A stretch of DNA of 64,000 nucleotides, taken from positions 702,240 to 766,239 of the forward strand of contig CAWARY010000005.1 in assembly GCA_963784645.1 (NCBI GenBank). Direction: 5' to 3'. Origin of the DNA: JBBRVW01 sp963784645 (GTDB lineage: Bacteria; Actinomycetota; Actinomycetes; JACCUZ01). Position numbers and translations under genes: made by a program. Of this stretch, positions 42,887-52,074 are shown piece after piece; positions within the stretch are counted from its first letter, which is position 1, and the number at the start of each line of letters is the position of its first letter. The notes beneath the pieces are model-generated. The model saw only the letters and a list, made by a program, of their open reading frames with translations. It ran no database searches and was not told the DNA's origin.

Positions 42887-44188
42887 TCAGCCGACCCGCT
42901 GCGCGCGGCCCAGGATGCCCTGCGGCCGGACGAGGAGGATGACGATCAAGATGCCGAGCGCACCGATGTTCTTCAGCTCCACCGGGACCCACAGCGTGAT
43001 CACCGAGATGAACATGCCGACCACGATGCTGCCGACCAGAGCCCCGTACGCCGTGCCCAGCCCGCCGAGGGTCACGGCGGCGAAGATGAGCAGCAGGATC
43101 TGGAAGCCCATCTGGAAGTTGACGCCCTGCGCCAGGCCCAGCAGCACCCCCGCAAGCCCGGCAAGCATCGCCCCGACCACCCAGACCACCCGGATGACCC
43201 GGTCGACATCGATGCCGGAGGCCGCAGCGAGGGCCGGGTTGTCGGCGACCGCGCGGGTCGCCTTGCCGATGCGGGTCCGCACCAGCGCGAGGATCGTCGC
43301 CGCCAGGACGACCACGGCGACGGCCATCGACCAGTAGTCGACGGCCGCGAGACTGATCGGGCCGAAGTCGATGCCCTTCGCCCCGCGGTAGTCCGGGTAG
43401 GACCGGGTGACGCCGCTGAACAGGTACAGGAAGAAGTACCGCAGGAAGATGCCCAGGCCGATCGAGACGATCATCGCCGCGATCAGCCCGGTGCCGCGCC
43501 GGCGCAGCGGTTTCCAGAGCCCGGCGTCGTTGGCCCAGCCGAACGCACCGCACAGCAGCAGCGCGAGGATCGCGGCCGGGAAGAACTGAAAGCCGCCGAA
43601 GTCGGGCAGGAACGGCACCCTGCCGGTACTGATCCACCAGGTCGTCATCGCGCCGAACGTGACGAGCTCGCCGTGGGCGAAGTTGGTCAGGCCGGTGGTG
43701 CCGAAGATGAGTGACAGGCCGACGGCGGCGAGGGCGATGATGAGGCCGAAGCGAAAGCCCTCCGCGGTCAGCTGCGCGGCCTGGTTCCACTTGCTCTCGA
43801 TCTTCCGCGTGCTCTTGCCGAGCGGGAAGAGCACCGGCTTGTCCTGGCCGACCAGGACGGGCACCTTGATCGACTTCTTCGACGCGTCGCGCAGGTTGAC
43901 GTTCTTGGGCAGCGTCTTCTCGTCGATGGTGACGGTGTAGGTGCCCTTGCCGGGGACCTCGACGGTCCAGCGTCCGGTCTTGTCGGTGGTGGTGCTCTGC
44001 GCGAAGCCGCCCGGGCCCTTGACCTCGACCTTCACGCCCTCGTAGGCGACCCGCTCGGTCTTCTTGATCTGGAACATGAAGCCGAAGATGGACTCACCCT
44101 CTGCCGCCGCCGGGACGGCTCCCATTCCGAGCACGACGACGAGAGCGGAGATCAGGGTGGCGAGGAACAGCGCGACTCTCGTGCGCAC
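42887..44188 (-). CDS. livH: LivH-type permease fused to an N-terminal extracytoplasmic domain
   Basis: A 433-aa protein, about 140 aa longer than normal LivH. Residues 1-30 are a signal peptide (VRTRVALFLATLISALVVVL, then AVPAAAEG). Residues about 35-125 look like a carboxypeptidase-regulatory/SpaA-type beta-sandwich (YEGVKVEVKGPGG, TTTDKTGRWTVEVPGKGTYTVTI). The LivH permease follows (about 140-430) with GLSLIFGTTGLTNFAHGELVTFGA, the coupling loop TRIGKATRAVADNPALAAASGID and the ending LVRPQGILG. The GTG at 44188 has GGAGG upstream. The beta domain would face outward, next to the binding protein. It heads the livHMGF operon. Confidence 0.88.
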   Translation of the reverse strand: MRTRVALFLATLISALVVVLGMGAVPAAAEGESIFGFMFQIKKTERVAYEGVKVEVKGPGGFAQSTTTDKTGRWTVEVPGKGTYTVTIDEKTLPKNVNLRDASKKSIKVPVLVGQDKPVLFPLGKSTRKIESKWNQAAQLTAEGFRFGLIIALAAVGLSLIFGTTGLTNFAHGELVTFGAMTTWWISTGRVPFLPDFGGFQFFPAAILALLLCGAFGWANDAGLWKPLRRRGTGLIAAMIVSIGLGIFLRYFFLYLFSGVTRSYPDYRGAKGIDFGPISLAAVDYWSMAVAVVVLAATILALVRTRIGKATRAVADNPALAAASGIDVDRVIRVVWVVGAMLAGLAGVLLGLAQGVNFQMGFQILLLIFAAVTLGGLGTAYGALVGSIVVGMFISVITLWVPVELKNIGALGILIVILLVRPQGILGRAQRVG

Positions 44189-44295
44189 CAGGGCACCTCC
44201 GGGTCGGGGACGAGCGGGCGGCTCACCGGTGGCCGGGAGCATAGTGCCCTGGGGCGGACGGCATGGGCAGGAACCCGGGGAAGTGGGCCGGCCCC

Positions 44296-45036
44296 TCACC
44301 GGGCGGCCACCACGACCGCGACCAGCAACGGGGCGAAGGCCAGCGCGGGCAACAAGTCGGCAACGGGCACCTGACGCAGTCGCAACAGCCGGAGGCCCAC
44401 CCCGACGAGGAGCAGCCCGCCGGTCGCCGTGAGGGCGGCGAGCTGCGCGTCGGGGAGCAGGTCGCCCAGCAGCGCCCCCAGCAGCGTCAGCAGGCCCTGG
44501 ACGACCAGCACGACGAGCGCCGACGCGGCGACCCCCCAGCCGAGGCTGGCGGCGAACGCGATGGAGGCGAAGCCGTCCAGCGTCGCCTTCAGCGCGAGCT
44601 TGTCGATGCCGCGACCCAGGCCGTCGTCCAGCGAGCCCAGGATCGTCAGCGGCCCGACGCAGAACAGGATCGACGCGGCGACGAAGCCCTCGACGAACCG
44701 CTCGTGCTCCCCGCCGCCGTGCGGCACCCGCCGCCGGATCGCGGCGCCGAGCGCCTCGAGCCGGTCCTCGATCCGCAGCAACGACCCGGTGATCCCGCCG
44801 AGCAGGACGGCGCCCAGCACGATGAGCACCGGCGCGCTCGACCCGACCGCGTCGGACAGCTCGGGGTCCAGGACGGCCGCCGCGCTGGTGGCCGCTACCA
44901 GGAGAGTGACGAGACCGAGACCGTCGGTGACGACGTCCCGGGTGCGCTGGGGGAGCCGGTGGCCCAGCAGCACGCCGAGCGACGAGCCGATCAGGACCGT
45001 CGCGACGTTGAGCAGCGTCCCGGCACCGCGCAGCAC
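44296..45036 (-). CDS. DUF554 family membrane protein
   Basis: A 246-aa integral membrane protein with about six to seven helices. Family segments: GTLLNVATVLIGSSLGVLLGHRLP at the start, LLGGITGSLLRIEDRLEALG, FVEGFVAASILFCVGPLTILGSL, ALKATLDGFASIAFAASLGWGV and TATGGLLLVGVGLRLL. DUF554 is a possible small-molecule transporter family with no established substrate. The GTG at 45036, five bases after GGGAGG, is chosen over the ATG at 45060. It is divergent from the GNAT gene and follows the liv operon on the same strand only by orientation; it is transcribed toward livH with a gap of 107 bases. Confidence 0.85.
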   Translation of the reverse strand: MLRGAGTLLNVATVLIGSSLGVLLGHRLPQRTRDVVTDGLGLVTLLVAATSAAAVLDPELSDAVGSSAPVLIVLGAVLLGGITGSLLRIEDRLEALGAAIRRRVPHGGGEHERFVEGFVAASILFCVGPLTILGSLDDGLGRGIDKLALKATLDGFASIAFAASLGWGVAASALVVLVVQGLLTLLGALLGDLLPDAQLAALTATGGLLLVGVGLRLLRLRQVPVADLLPALAFAPLLVAVVVAAR

Positions 45037-45168
45037 TCCGACCTCCCAGGTCGTGACCACCCGAGCCCGTCGTGGGCCTCGGTTCGATCTTTCTTGCTGA
45101 TCATCTCGCGCGGGGTGGCCCGGTGGGCGTAGTGTCCGCCGCGGTTGTACGGGGCAGCCGAGAACGAC

Positions 45169-45813
45169 ATGTCAGACGTTCCGGGCGCCCCCAGGGGTGC
45201 CCCCCCGACCGGTGGAGGTGCGGTGTCCCGACCCGCAGTCGTCGTCCGGGAGGCGACGGCCGACGACCTGCCCGCGCTGCTGGCGTTGTGGGCGGAGCTG
45301 CGCGACCTGGGCGGCCGGATCGAGCGGCTGATGCCCGGTCCCGACGACGCGGCGCTGCGCGCCCGGCTCGAGTGGATCGCGCAGGACCCGTCGTCACGGG
45401 CGCTGGTCGCGATCGTCGACGACGACCAGGTCGCCGGCATGACGCTGCTCACCGAGCAGCCGTACGCTCCGCTGTTCGACCAGCGTGCCGTGCACGCCCA
45501 CTACCTGCACGTCGGTGACGGCTACCGCCGCCGTGGCGTCGGCAAGGCGCTGCTCGCCGCGGCCGTCGTCTTCGCCGACGAGGTCGGCGCCGAGCACGTG
45601 ATGACCAGCGTGCTGCCGCAGATGCGCGAGACCCAGCGGTTCTACGCACGGCTCGGGTTCAGCCCCGTCGTCGTCCGCCGGTCCGCCCCCGTGAGCGTGC
45701 TGCGTCGCCGCCTCGCGCCGTCCGGCGCCCCCACGGTGACCGGCAACCTGCTGGCCCGCCGTCGCTCGCTGCGCCGGGTGCGCGCCGCGGTCGTCGCCCG
45801 CGTCGTCGACTGA
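45169..45813 (+). CDS. GNAT-family N-acetyltransferase
   Basis: A 214-aa protein with a central GNAT domain. VVREATADDLPALLALWAEL starts the fold, LHVGDGYRRRGVGKALLAAA holds the acetyl-CoA loop (RRRGVG), and TSVLPQMRETQRFYARLGFSPV is the C-terminal motif. A basic C-terminal tail (RRRSLRRVRAAVVARV) follows. The ATG at 45169 is used. A GTG at 45223 with GGAGG eight bases before it starts just before the domain and is a serious alternative, since residues 1-18 are Gly/Pro-rich. Substrate unknown. Confidence 0.8.
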   Translation: MSDVPGAPRGAPPTGGGAVSRPAVVVREATADDLPALLALWAELRDLGGRIERLMPGPDDAALRARLEWIAQDPSSRALVAIVDDDQVAGMTLLTEQPYAPLFDQRAVHAHYLHVGDGYRRRGVGKALLAAAVVFADEVGAEHVMTSVLPQMRETQRFYARLGFSPVVVRRSAPVSVLRRRLAPSGAPTVTGNLLARRRSLRRVRAAVVARVVD

Positions 45814-45836
45814 TCCCGGCGAGGGGGAGCACAGCG

Positions 45837-46289
45837 TCAGCCGCCGGGCGCGACGTCGCGCAGCAGGCAGGTGATCCGCGAGGTGCAGACCGGCCGGCCG
45901 GCCTCGTCGACGATCTCGACCTGCCAGGAGGTCATCGTCGAGCCCAGGTGCAGCGGTCGCGCGGTGCCGGTGACGACGCCGCTGCGGGCGGCGCGGTGGT
46001 GGGTGGCGTTGATGTCGATGCCGACCGCGACCCGGTCCGGGCCGGCGTGCACCACCGAGCCGAACGAGCCGAGCGTCTCGGCGAGCACGACCGAGGCGCC
46101 GCCGTGCAGCAGCCCGTACGGCTGGGTGTTGCCGGCGACCGGCATGGTGGCGACCAGCCGCTCGGCTGACACCTCGGTGAAGACGATGCCCATCCGCTCC
46201 ATCAGCGTGCCGCGCGCCATCGCGTTCGCGTGGTCGACGTGGGCGCTCGCATCGGGCTGGGCCGGGCGCTGCGGAGGCTCGCTGGTCAT
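45837..46289 (-). CDS. PaaI-family hotdog thioesterase
   Basis: A 150-aa single hotdog-domain protein. The signature MPVAGNTQPYGLLHGGASVVLAETLGS contains the PaaI/4-hydroxybenzoyl-CoA thioesterase motif (N-xx-xxx-HGG, with Glu/Asp in the following helix). VGIDINATHHRAARSGVVTG and WQVEIVDEAGRPVCTSRITC form the later strands. The ATG at 46289 (MTSEPPQRP) is used, with an upstream ATG at 46307 in frame. It is divergent from polA, a neighbour relation seen in other actinomycetes. It probably hydrolyses aryl- or acyl-CoA. Confidence 0.87.
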   Translation of the reverse strand: MTSEPPQRPAQPDASAHVDHANAMARGTLMERMGIVFTEVSAERLVATMPVAGNTQPYGLLHGGASVVLAETLGSFGSVVHAGPDRVAVGIDINATHHRAARSGVVTGTARPLHLGSTMTSWQVEIVDEAGRPVCTSRITCLLRDVAPGG

Positions 46290-46351
46290 GGTGGCGATCG
46301 TAGGCACGGCGGCCGGAAACCGTGTCGGCGCGCCCGGCTAGGGTCGACGGC

Positions 46352-49063
46352 GTGGCAGCGAAGACCGGCAGCACGAAGACGGCCCAGGCGACCGACCGGC
46401 TCCTGCTCCTCGACGGGCACTCGCTGGCGTACCGCGCCTTCTTCGCGCTGCCGGTGGAGAACTTCTCGACCACGACCGGGCAGATCACCAACGCGGTCTA
46501 CGGCTTCACCTCGATGCTCATCAACCTGCTGCGCGACGAGGACCCGACGCACGTGGCGGTCGCGTTCGACGTGTCCCGGCAGACCTTCCGGTCCGAGCTG
46601 TTCGCCGACTACAAGGCCAACCGCTCGGCCAGCCCGGCAGACTTCAAGGGGCAGGTCGACCTCGTCAAGGAGGTCCTCGCGGCCCTGCGCATCCCGACGC
46701 TGGAGGCGGAGGGGTACGAGGCCGACGACGTCATCGCGACCGTGACGAGCCGCGCCGAGCGCGAGGGCTTCGACGTCCTCATCTGCACCGGCGACCGGGA
46801 CGCCCTGCAGCTGGTCACCGACCACGTCACGGTGCTGTACCCGCGCAAGGGCGTCTCCGACATGTGGCGGTTCACCCCCGAGCACGTGCAGGAGAAGTAC
46901 GGCCTGACCCCGGCGCAGTATCCCGACTTCGCGGCCCTGCGCGGCGACCCCAGCGACAACCTGCCGAACATCCCCAGCGTCGGGGAGAAGACCGCGACCA
47001 AGTGGATCGTCGAGTTCGGCGACCTCGACCAGCTGGTCGCCCGGGTCGACGAGGTGAAGGGCAAGGCCGGCGACGCGCTGCGGGCGCACCTCGCTCAGGT
47101 CGTGCAGAACCGGCAGCTCACCGAGCTGGTCCGCGAGGTCCCCATCGAGGTGATGCCCGGCGACCTGGTGCGCACCAACTGGGAGCGCGACGAGGTGCAC
47201 CAGGTCTTCGACGCGCTGGAGTTCCGGGTGCTGCGGGACCGGCTCTACCAGACCGTCGAGGCGGCGACGCCCGAGGCGGACGAGGGCTTCGAGGTGACGT
47301 TCACGGTCCTCGGTGCCGACCAGGTGGCACCGTGGATCGAGGCGCACGCGCGGTCCGGGACGCGCACCGGCGTGCACATGTCCGGCTACTGGGGCTCGGG
47401 CACCGGTGACGTCACCGGTGTCGCGCTGGCGACTGCCGACGGTGAGGGTGCCTGGTTCGCCACCGAGACCCTCGGCGAGGCCGACGAGCAGGCCGTCGCG
47501 GCCTGGCTGGCGGACGGGTCGGCGCCCAAGGCGCTGCACGACGCGAAGGGTCCGACGCTGGCGTTCGCCGCGCGCGGCTGGCAGCTGGCCGGCGTCACCA
47601 GCGACACCGCCCTGTCGGCGTACCTCGCGATGCCCGACCAGCGCAGCTACGACCTGGCCGACCTCGCCCTGCGCTACCTGCGCCGCGAGCTGCGGGCCGA
47701 GGACAACGACCACGGGCAGCTGGCGTTCGGGCTGGACGGCGGGGACGACACCACCGCCGCGGAGTCCGACGTGCTGCGGGCCCGGGCCGTCCTCGAGCTG
47801 GCGGATGCGCTGGACACCGAGCTCGAGGCGAAGGCCGCGACCCGGCTGCTGCGCGAGGTCGAGCTGCCGCTGATCGGGGTGCTCGCGACGATGGAGCGGG
47901 CCGGCATCGCGGTCGACACCGAGCACCTGAGCTCGCTGGAGTCGCAGTTCGCCGGCACCGTCAAGGAGGCCGCTGACGAGGCGTACGCCGTCATCGGCAA
48001 GGAGATCAATCTCGGCTCGCCCAAGCAGCTGCAGGTGCTGCTGTTCGACGAGCTCGGCATGCCCAAGACCAAGCGCACCAAGACCGGCTGGACCACCGAC
48101 GCCGACGCGCTGCAGGCCCTCTACGCCGAGACCGCCCACCCGTTCCTGGCGGCGATCCTGCGGCACCGGGACGCCACCCGGCTCAAGGTGACCGTCGACG
48201 GCCTGCTGAAGACGGTGCGCGACGACGGCCGCATCCACACGACGTTCAACCAGATGATCGCCGCGACCGGCCGGCTGTCCTCGACCGACCCCAACCTGCA
48301 GAACATCCCGATCCGCACCGAGGAGGGCCGCCGGATCCGGCTGGCGTTCGTCGTCGGCGAGGGCTACGAGTCGCTGCTCACCGCCGACTACAGCCAGGTC
48401 GAGATGCGGATCATGGCGCACCTGTCGGAGGACGCCGCGCTGATCGAGGCGTTCCACTCCGGCGAGGACCTGCACGCGTTCACCGCGTCCCGGGTGTTCG
48501 GGGTCGAGCCCGCCGACGTCACCCTCGAGCAGCGGGCCAAGATCAAGGCGATGTCCTACGGCCTGGCCTACGGGCTCTCGGCCTTCGGGTTGTCGCGCCA
48601 GCTGAGCATCGGCACCGACGAGGCCAAGGGCCTGATGGACGAGTACTTCCTGCGGTTCGGCGGGGTGCGCGACTACCTGCGCGACGTCGTCGACGAGGCC
48701 CGCAAGTCCGGGTTCACGGAGACGATCATGGGCCGGCGCCGCTACCTGCCCGACCTCACCAGCGACAACCGGCAGCGCCGCGAGATAGCGGAGCGGATGG
48801 CGCTGAACGCGCCGATCCAGGGCTCGGCGGCCGACCTGGTGAAGATCGCGATGCTCAACGTCGACCGCGCCCTGTCCGACGAGGGGCTGGCCAGCCGGGT
48901 GCTGCTCCAGGTGCACGACGAGCTGGTGCTCGAGGTGGCGCCGGGGGAGCGGGCGGCCCTCGAGGCCCTGGTGCGGCGCGAGATGGGCGCGGCCCACGAG
49001 CTCGCGGTCCCGCTCGACGTGTCGGTCGGCGTGGGCCGCACCTGGCACGACGCCAGCCACTGA
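46352..49063 (+). CDS. polA: DNA polymerase I
   Basis: A 903-aa repair and Okazaki-fragment polymerase. The 5' nuclease domain (1-~300) has LLLLDGHSLAYRAFFALP, AFDVSRQTFRSELFADYKANR, EADDVIATV, ICTGDRDALQLV and GDPSDNLPNIPSVGEKTA. The middle domain lacks the DxE motif of an active 3'-5' exonuclease, as in mycobacterial PolA, so no proofreading is expected. The polymerase domain has motif A LLTADYSQVEMRIMAHLS, O-helix RAKIKAMSYGLAYGLSAFGL and motif C VLLQVHDELVLEV. The GTG at 46352 lies seven bases after TAGGGT, a candidate -10 for a leaderless mRNA. Confidence 0.96.
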   Translation: MAAKTGSTKTAQATDRLLLLDGHSLAYRAFFALPVENFSTTTGQITNAVYGFTSMLINLLRDEDPTHVAVAFDVSRQTFRSELFADYKANRSASPADFKGQVDLVKEVLAALRIPTLEAEGYEADDVIATVTSRAEREGFDVLICTGDRDALQLVTDHVTVLYPRKGVSDMWRFTPEHVQEKYGLTPAQYPDFAALRGDPSDNLPNIPSVGEKTATKWIVEFGDLDQLVARVDEVKGKAGDALRAHLAQVVQNRQLTELVREVPIEVMPGDLVRTNWERDEVHQVFDALEFRVLRDRLYQTVEAATPEADEGFEVTFTVLGADQVAPWIEAHARSGTRTGVHMSGYWGSGTGDVTGVALATADGEGAWFATETLGEADEQAVAAWLADGSAPKALHDAKGPTLAFAARGWQLAGVTSDTALSAYLAMPDQRSYDLADLALRYLRRELRAEDNDHGQLAFGLDGGDDTTAAESDVLRARAVLELADALDTELEAKAATRLLREVELPLIGVLATMERAGIAVDTEHLSSLESQFAGTVKEAADEAYAVIGKEINLGSPKQLQVLLFDELGMPKTKRTKTGWTTDADALQALYAETAHPFLAAILRHRDATRLKVTVDGLLKTVRDDGRIHTTFNQMIAATGRLSSTDPNLQNIPIRTEEGRRIRLAFVVGEGYESLLTADYSQVEMRIMAHLSEDAALIEAFHSGEDLHAFTASRVFGVEPADVTLEQRAKIKAMSYGLAYGLSAFGLSRQLSIGTDEAKGLMDEYFLRFGGVRDYLRDVVDEARKSGFTETIMGRRRYLPDLTSDNRQRREIAERMALNAPIQGSAADLVKIAMLNVDRALSDEGLASRVLLQVHDELVLEVAPGERAALEALVRREMGAAHELAVPLDVSVGVGRTWHDASH

Positions 49064-49219
49064 CCCAGCCGTCTGCTCACCTGGCCGCGCCCGTCCCGCG
49101 ATGGACGCACGGTGACCGGGTGACGACCGTCCGAACCGGTATCACCATCCGGGTTCCGGCACTCCCGTTCCGGACGTACGTTCGGGTCGTCCACTCACCA
49201 CGGGGAAGGCCTCTCGACC

Positions 49220-50521
49220 ATGCGTACGCGCTGGTACCGGCTGCCCGCCGCCGCTGTCGCGGCCGGGCTGCCCGCGTTGCTCGCGGGCATGCTCGTCGCG
49301 CCGTCGCCGCTCGCCGTGGTCGGCCCCGGCGACGACACGGTCCGCACCCGGCTCGCTGACGCACCACCGGTCCCGGAGACCGGCGACAGTGCCGGCAACG
49401 GTCTCGAGGGAGCGCACCCGGTCACGGTCCCCGGCCCCGGGGTCCTCGAGTCGCGGCTTGACGGCACCGCCCGCGACGACCGCAACCGCGGCGTGCCGGT
49501 GCGGGTGTCCGGCACGGCGCTGCCCGCCCGGGTCCTGCTCGCCTACCGCAACGCCGCGGCGTCGCTGGGCCGGAGCGACCCGGCCTGCCACCTGTCCTGG
49601 AGCCTGGTCGCGGGCATCGGCAAGGTGGAGTCCGGCCACGCGTTCGGCGGAGCGGTCGACCGGCAGGGCCGCACCCTGACCCCGATCCTCGGCCCGGTGC
49701 TCGACGGTGCCGGCGACTTCGCCGCCATCCCCGACTCCGACGGCGGCCGCTGGGACGGCGACACGACCTGGGACCGGGCGGTCGGCCCGATGCAGTTCAT
49801 CCCCTCGTCCTGGGCGACGTGGGGCCGCGACGGTGACGGCAACGGCACGACCGACCCCTCCGACATCGACGACGCGTCGCTGGCCACCGCGTCCTACCTC
49901 TGCGCCGGCGACCGGGACCTCGCCGACGAGAAGGACCGCCGGTCCGCGGTCTTCAGCTACAACCACTCCTGGGACTACGTCGACCTGGTGCTGGCCTGGG
50001 CCGACGCCTACGCCAGCGGGTCGTCCGTCACCGGGACCCTCGCCGGCGAGGGCAGCCCCCCGAGCGACGGCGCCGACCTCGGCGGGACGACGCACGCGCT
50101 GGGTCCGCCGATCGGCGCCACCCCGAATCCCACCACGCCGGCAGCCGCGGCCACGCCCGAGGCGTCCGGCGAGGCGCCCGCGTCGGCAGCGCCGACCGTC
50201 GAGCCGGCGCCGGCACCGACGTCGCAGGCCCAGGCGTCGCCGGCCCAGACCCCCGGGCCGACGTCGGCAGCACCCACGGCCCGGCCGACCCCGACCCCGA
50301 CCCCGACCTCGACTCCGGACCCGTCACCCACGGTCGAGCCGTCGGGCTGCCCGACCCCGACGCCGACGGCCACCGGCACCGCGACGCCCGACCCGAGCGG
50401 GGACCCGACGTCATCGCCGTCACCGACCCCCACGCCGACGGCCTCCGGGACACCGACGGGCGACCCGGCCGGGACACCGAGCCCGACGCCGACCGACTGC
50501 CCGACGGCGTCGCTGCGGTAG
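49220..50521 (+). CDS. Secreted lytic transglycosylase with Pro/Thr-rich tail
   Basis: A 433-aa exported enzyme. The signal peptide (about 1-35) is followed by an SLT/MltB-like catalytic domain (about 95-265) with Glu137 in LVAGIGKVESGHAFGG, GPMQFIPSSWATWGRD, the Ca-binding-like DGDGNGTTDPSDIDDA, ATASYLCAGDRDL and FSYNHSWDYVDLVLAWADAY. This is the actinobacterial 'lytic murein transglycosylase' form. The last ~165 residues are low-complexity Pro/Thr/Ser/Ala with PTPTPTP runs, a wall-spanning tail. A GGGGAAGG ribosome site precedes the ATG. It follows polA with a 156-base gap that contains inverted sequence around GTCCGAAC/GTTCGG. Confidence 0.88.
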   Translation: MRTRWYRLPAAAVAAGLPALLAGMLVAPSPLAVVGPGDDTVRTRLADAPPVPETGDSAGNGLEGAHPVTVPGPGVLESRLDGTARDDRNRGVPVRVSGTALPARVLLAYRNAAASLGRSDPACHLSWSLVAGIGKVESGHAFGGAVDRQGRTLTPILGPVLDGAGDFAAIPDSDGGRWDGDTTWDRAVGPMQFIPSSWATWGRDGDGNGTTDPSDIDDASLATASYLCAGDRDLADEKDRRSAVFSYNHSWDYVDLVLAWADAYASGSSVTGTLAGEGSPPSDGADLGGTTHALGPPIGATPNPTTPAAAATPEASGEAPASAAPTVEPAPAPTSQAQASPAQTPGPTSAAPTARPTPTPTPTSTPDPSPTVEPSGCPTPTPTATGTATPDPSGDPTSSPSPTPTPTASGTPTGDPAGTPSPTPTDCPTASLR

Positions 50522-50691
50522 TCCCGGCCGAGGGGACTTTGTACCTTTCCTTCCACGAAAGTGGACGCGGGCAGTGGTTCACCTGGTAGACACACGCTCG
50601 ACCCCTTCGACTACCCACCGGTAACCGACGCCCCCCCGGGTCCTGGCCCGCCGACCCGGCAGGCCCGACTGCCGCCCCTGTCTGGAGACCC

Positions 50692-52059
50692 ATGTCCCGA
50701 CGCCTGCGCGCCTGCGCCGTGGCCCTGGCCGCCGCCCTCCTCCCGCTCCCGGCGCTGCTGCAGGCCGTGCCGGCCCAGGCCGCCGAGCCGGTGCACGCGA
50801 CCGGGACGACGCGTAACGGCAGCTGGGTGCTCGACGCCCCGGCAGCGTTCAACGGCACCGTGCTGCTCTGGTCGCACGGGTACACGTTCACGCCGGTCGG
50901 CGCCACCAACGCACCGTCGACCGCAGTGCACGACGCACTCCTCGGCCAGGGCTACGCCCTCATCGGGTCGTCGTACGCCGGTGGCGGGGCCGGCTGGGCG
51001 ACCACGCAGGGGGTCGCGTCGGGCGTCGAGGCGATCGGCATCGCGAGGTCGCGGCTGGGCGCGGACCGGGTCAAGCGCGTCTACGCGTGGGGCAACAGCC
51101 TCGGCGGACTCATCACCCAGACGCTCGCCGAGGCCCAGCCCGGCCTGGTCGACGGCGTCGCGCCCTTGTGCGGCGTGCTCGCCGGCACCAACAAGAACCT
51201 CGACCTCGCCCTCGACGTCGCCGCCGCGGTCAAGGTGTTCTTCTACCCCAAGCTCAAGCTGTCGGGCTACGCCAGCGCCGCCGAGGCGCAGGCCAACGTC
51301 GACGCCGCCATGAAGGTGATCCTCGGCCGGCTCGCCGACTCGTCGAAGCAGCCCGGCGCCGCTGCCCGGCTGCTCGGCCTCACGGCCCTGACCGCCGCGT
51401 CGAGCAAGACCAAGGACTTCTCCGGCGCGGGCCTCACCTCGTCCGTCTCGGCCGCGGTCGAGACCCTGCAGACAGCGCTGACCTACAGCACGGTCGGCCG
51501 CTACGACATCGAGCAGCGGGTCGGCGGCAACCCGTCGTCCAACCTGGGCGTCGACTACCGCAACCGGGTCACCGATGCGGCCGTCGCGAGGTTCACGGCG
51601 TACGGCTTCTCGACCGGCCTGCTCAAGGCGTACGCCCAGACCCTGCAGACCTACAGCACGCGGGTGTCGCCGACGAGGAGCGCGCGGAAGGCCGCGTACG
51701 CCCTGGGCAACCCGCTGGGGCACCTCAGCGACCCGACACTGACCATGCACACGCAGTACGACCCGCTGGTCATCGTGCAGAACGAGGCAGTCTTCCAGGA
51801 CCGGGTGGCGAAGGCCGGCGCGTCCGCGCTGCTGCACCAGCTGTGGGTGTCGCCGCCCGCGACGTACACCGACGGCAGCCCGAGCAGGTCCGACGACGGC
51901 GCGCCCTACGGCGCCGGCCACTGCAACTTCAGCGCCGCGCAGTACCTGACCGTGGTCCAGGCCCTCGACCACTGGGTCAGCACCGGCAGCTACACCGCGC
52001 CCGCCGAGACCGGCGGCCTGCGCACCACTCTGTCCGTGCCCGCGTGGCCGGCCCACTGA
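50692..52059 (+). CDS. Secreted alpha/beta hydrolase
   Basis: A 455-aa exported esterase or lipase-like enzyme with a signal peptide (about 1-30, ending VPAQAAEP). Catalytic triad candidates are Ser136 in YAWGNSLGGLI (GxSxG), Asp357 in HTQYDPLVIVQ and His410 in YGAGHCNFSAAQ. The large insertion between Ser and Asp (about 160-330) is helical, like a lid. The oxyanion region is LLWSHGYTF. GGAGA precedes the ATG. It is the first gene of a tight three-gene unit with the membrane protein (15-base gap) and the heptad-repeat surface protein (3-base gap). Substrate unknown. Confidence 0.83.
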   Translation: MSRRLRACAVALAAALLPLPALLQAVPAQAAEPVHATGTTRNGSWVLDAPAAFNGTVLLWSHGYTFTPVGATNAPSTAVHDALLGQGYALIGSSYAGGGAGWATTQGVASGVEAIGIARSRLGADRVKRVYAWGNSLGGLITQTLAEAQPGLVDGVAPLCGVLAGTNKNLDLALDVAAAVKVFFYPKLKLSGYASAAEAQANVDAAMKVILGRLADSSKQPGAAARLLGLTALTAASSKTKDFSGAGLTSSVSAAVETLQTALTYSTVGRYDIEQRVGGNPSSNLGVDYRNRVTDAAVARFTAYGFSTGLLKAYAQTLQTYSTRVSPTRSARKAAYALGNPLGHLSDPTLTMHTQYDPLVIVQNEAVFQDRVAKAGASALLHQLWVSPPATYTDGSPSRSDDGAPYGAGHCNFSAAQYLTVVQALDHWVSTGSYTAPAETGGLRTTLSVPAWPAH

Positions 52060-52074
52060 GAAGGAACGCACACC

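Noticed and set aside
39572..43714. A 1380-aa open frame opposite the liv operon
   Set aside because: It is antisense to four clear transporter genes; the composition (Asp/Arg/His-rich) is typical of a reverse-frame shadow.
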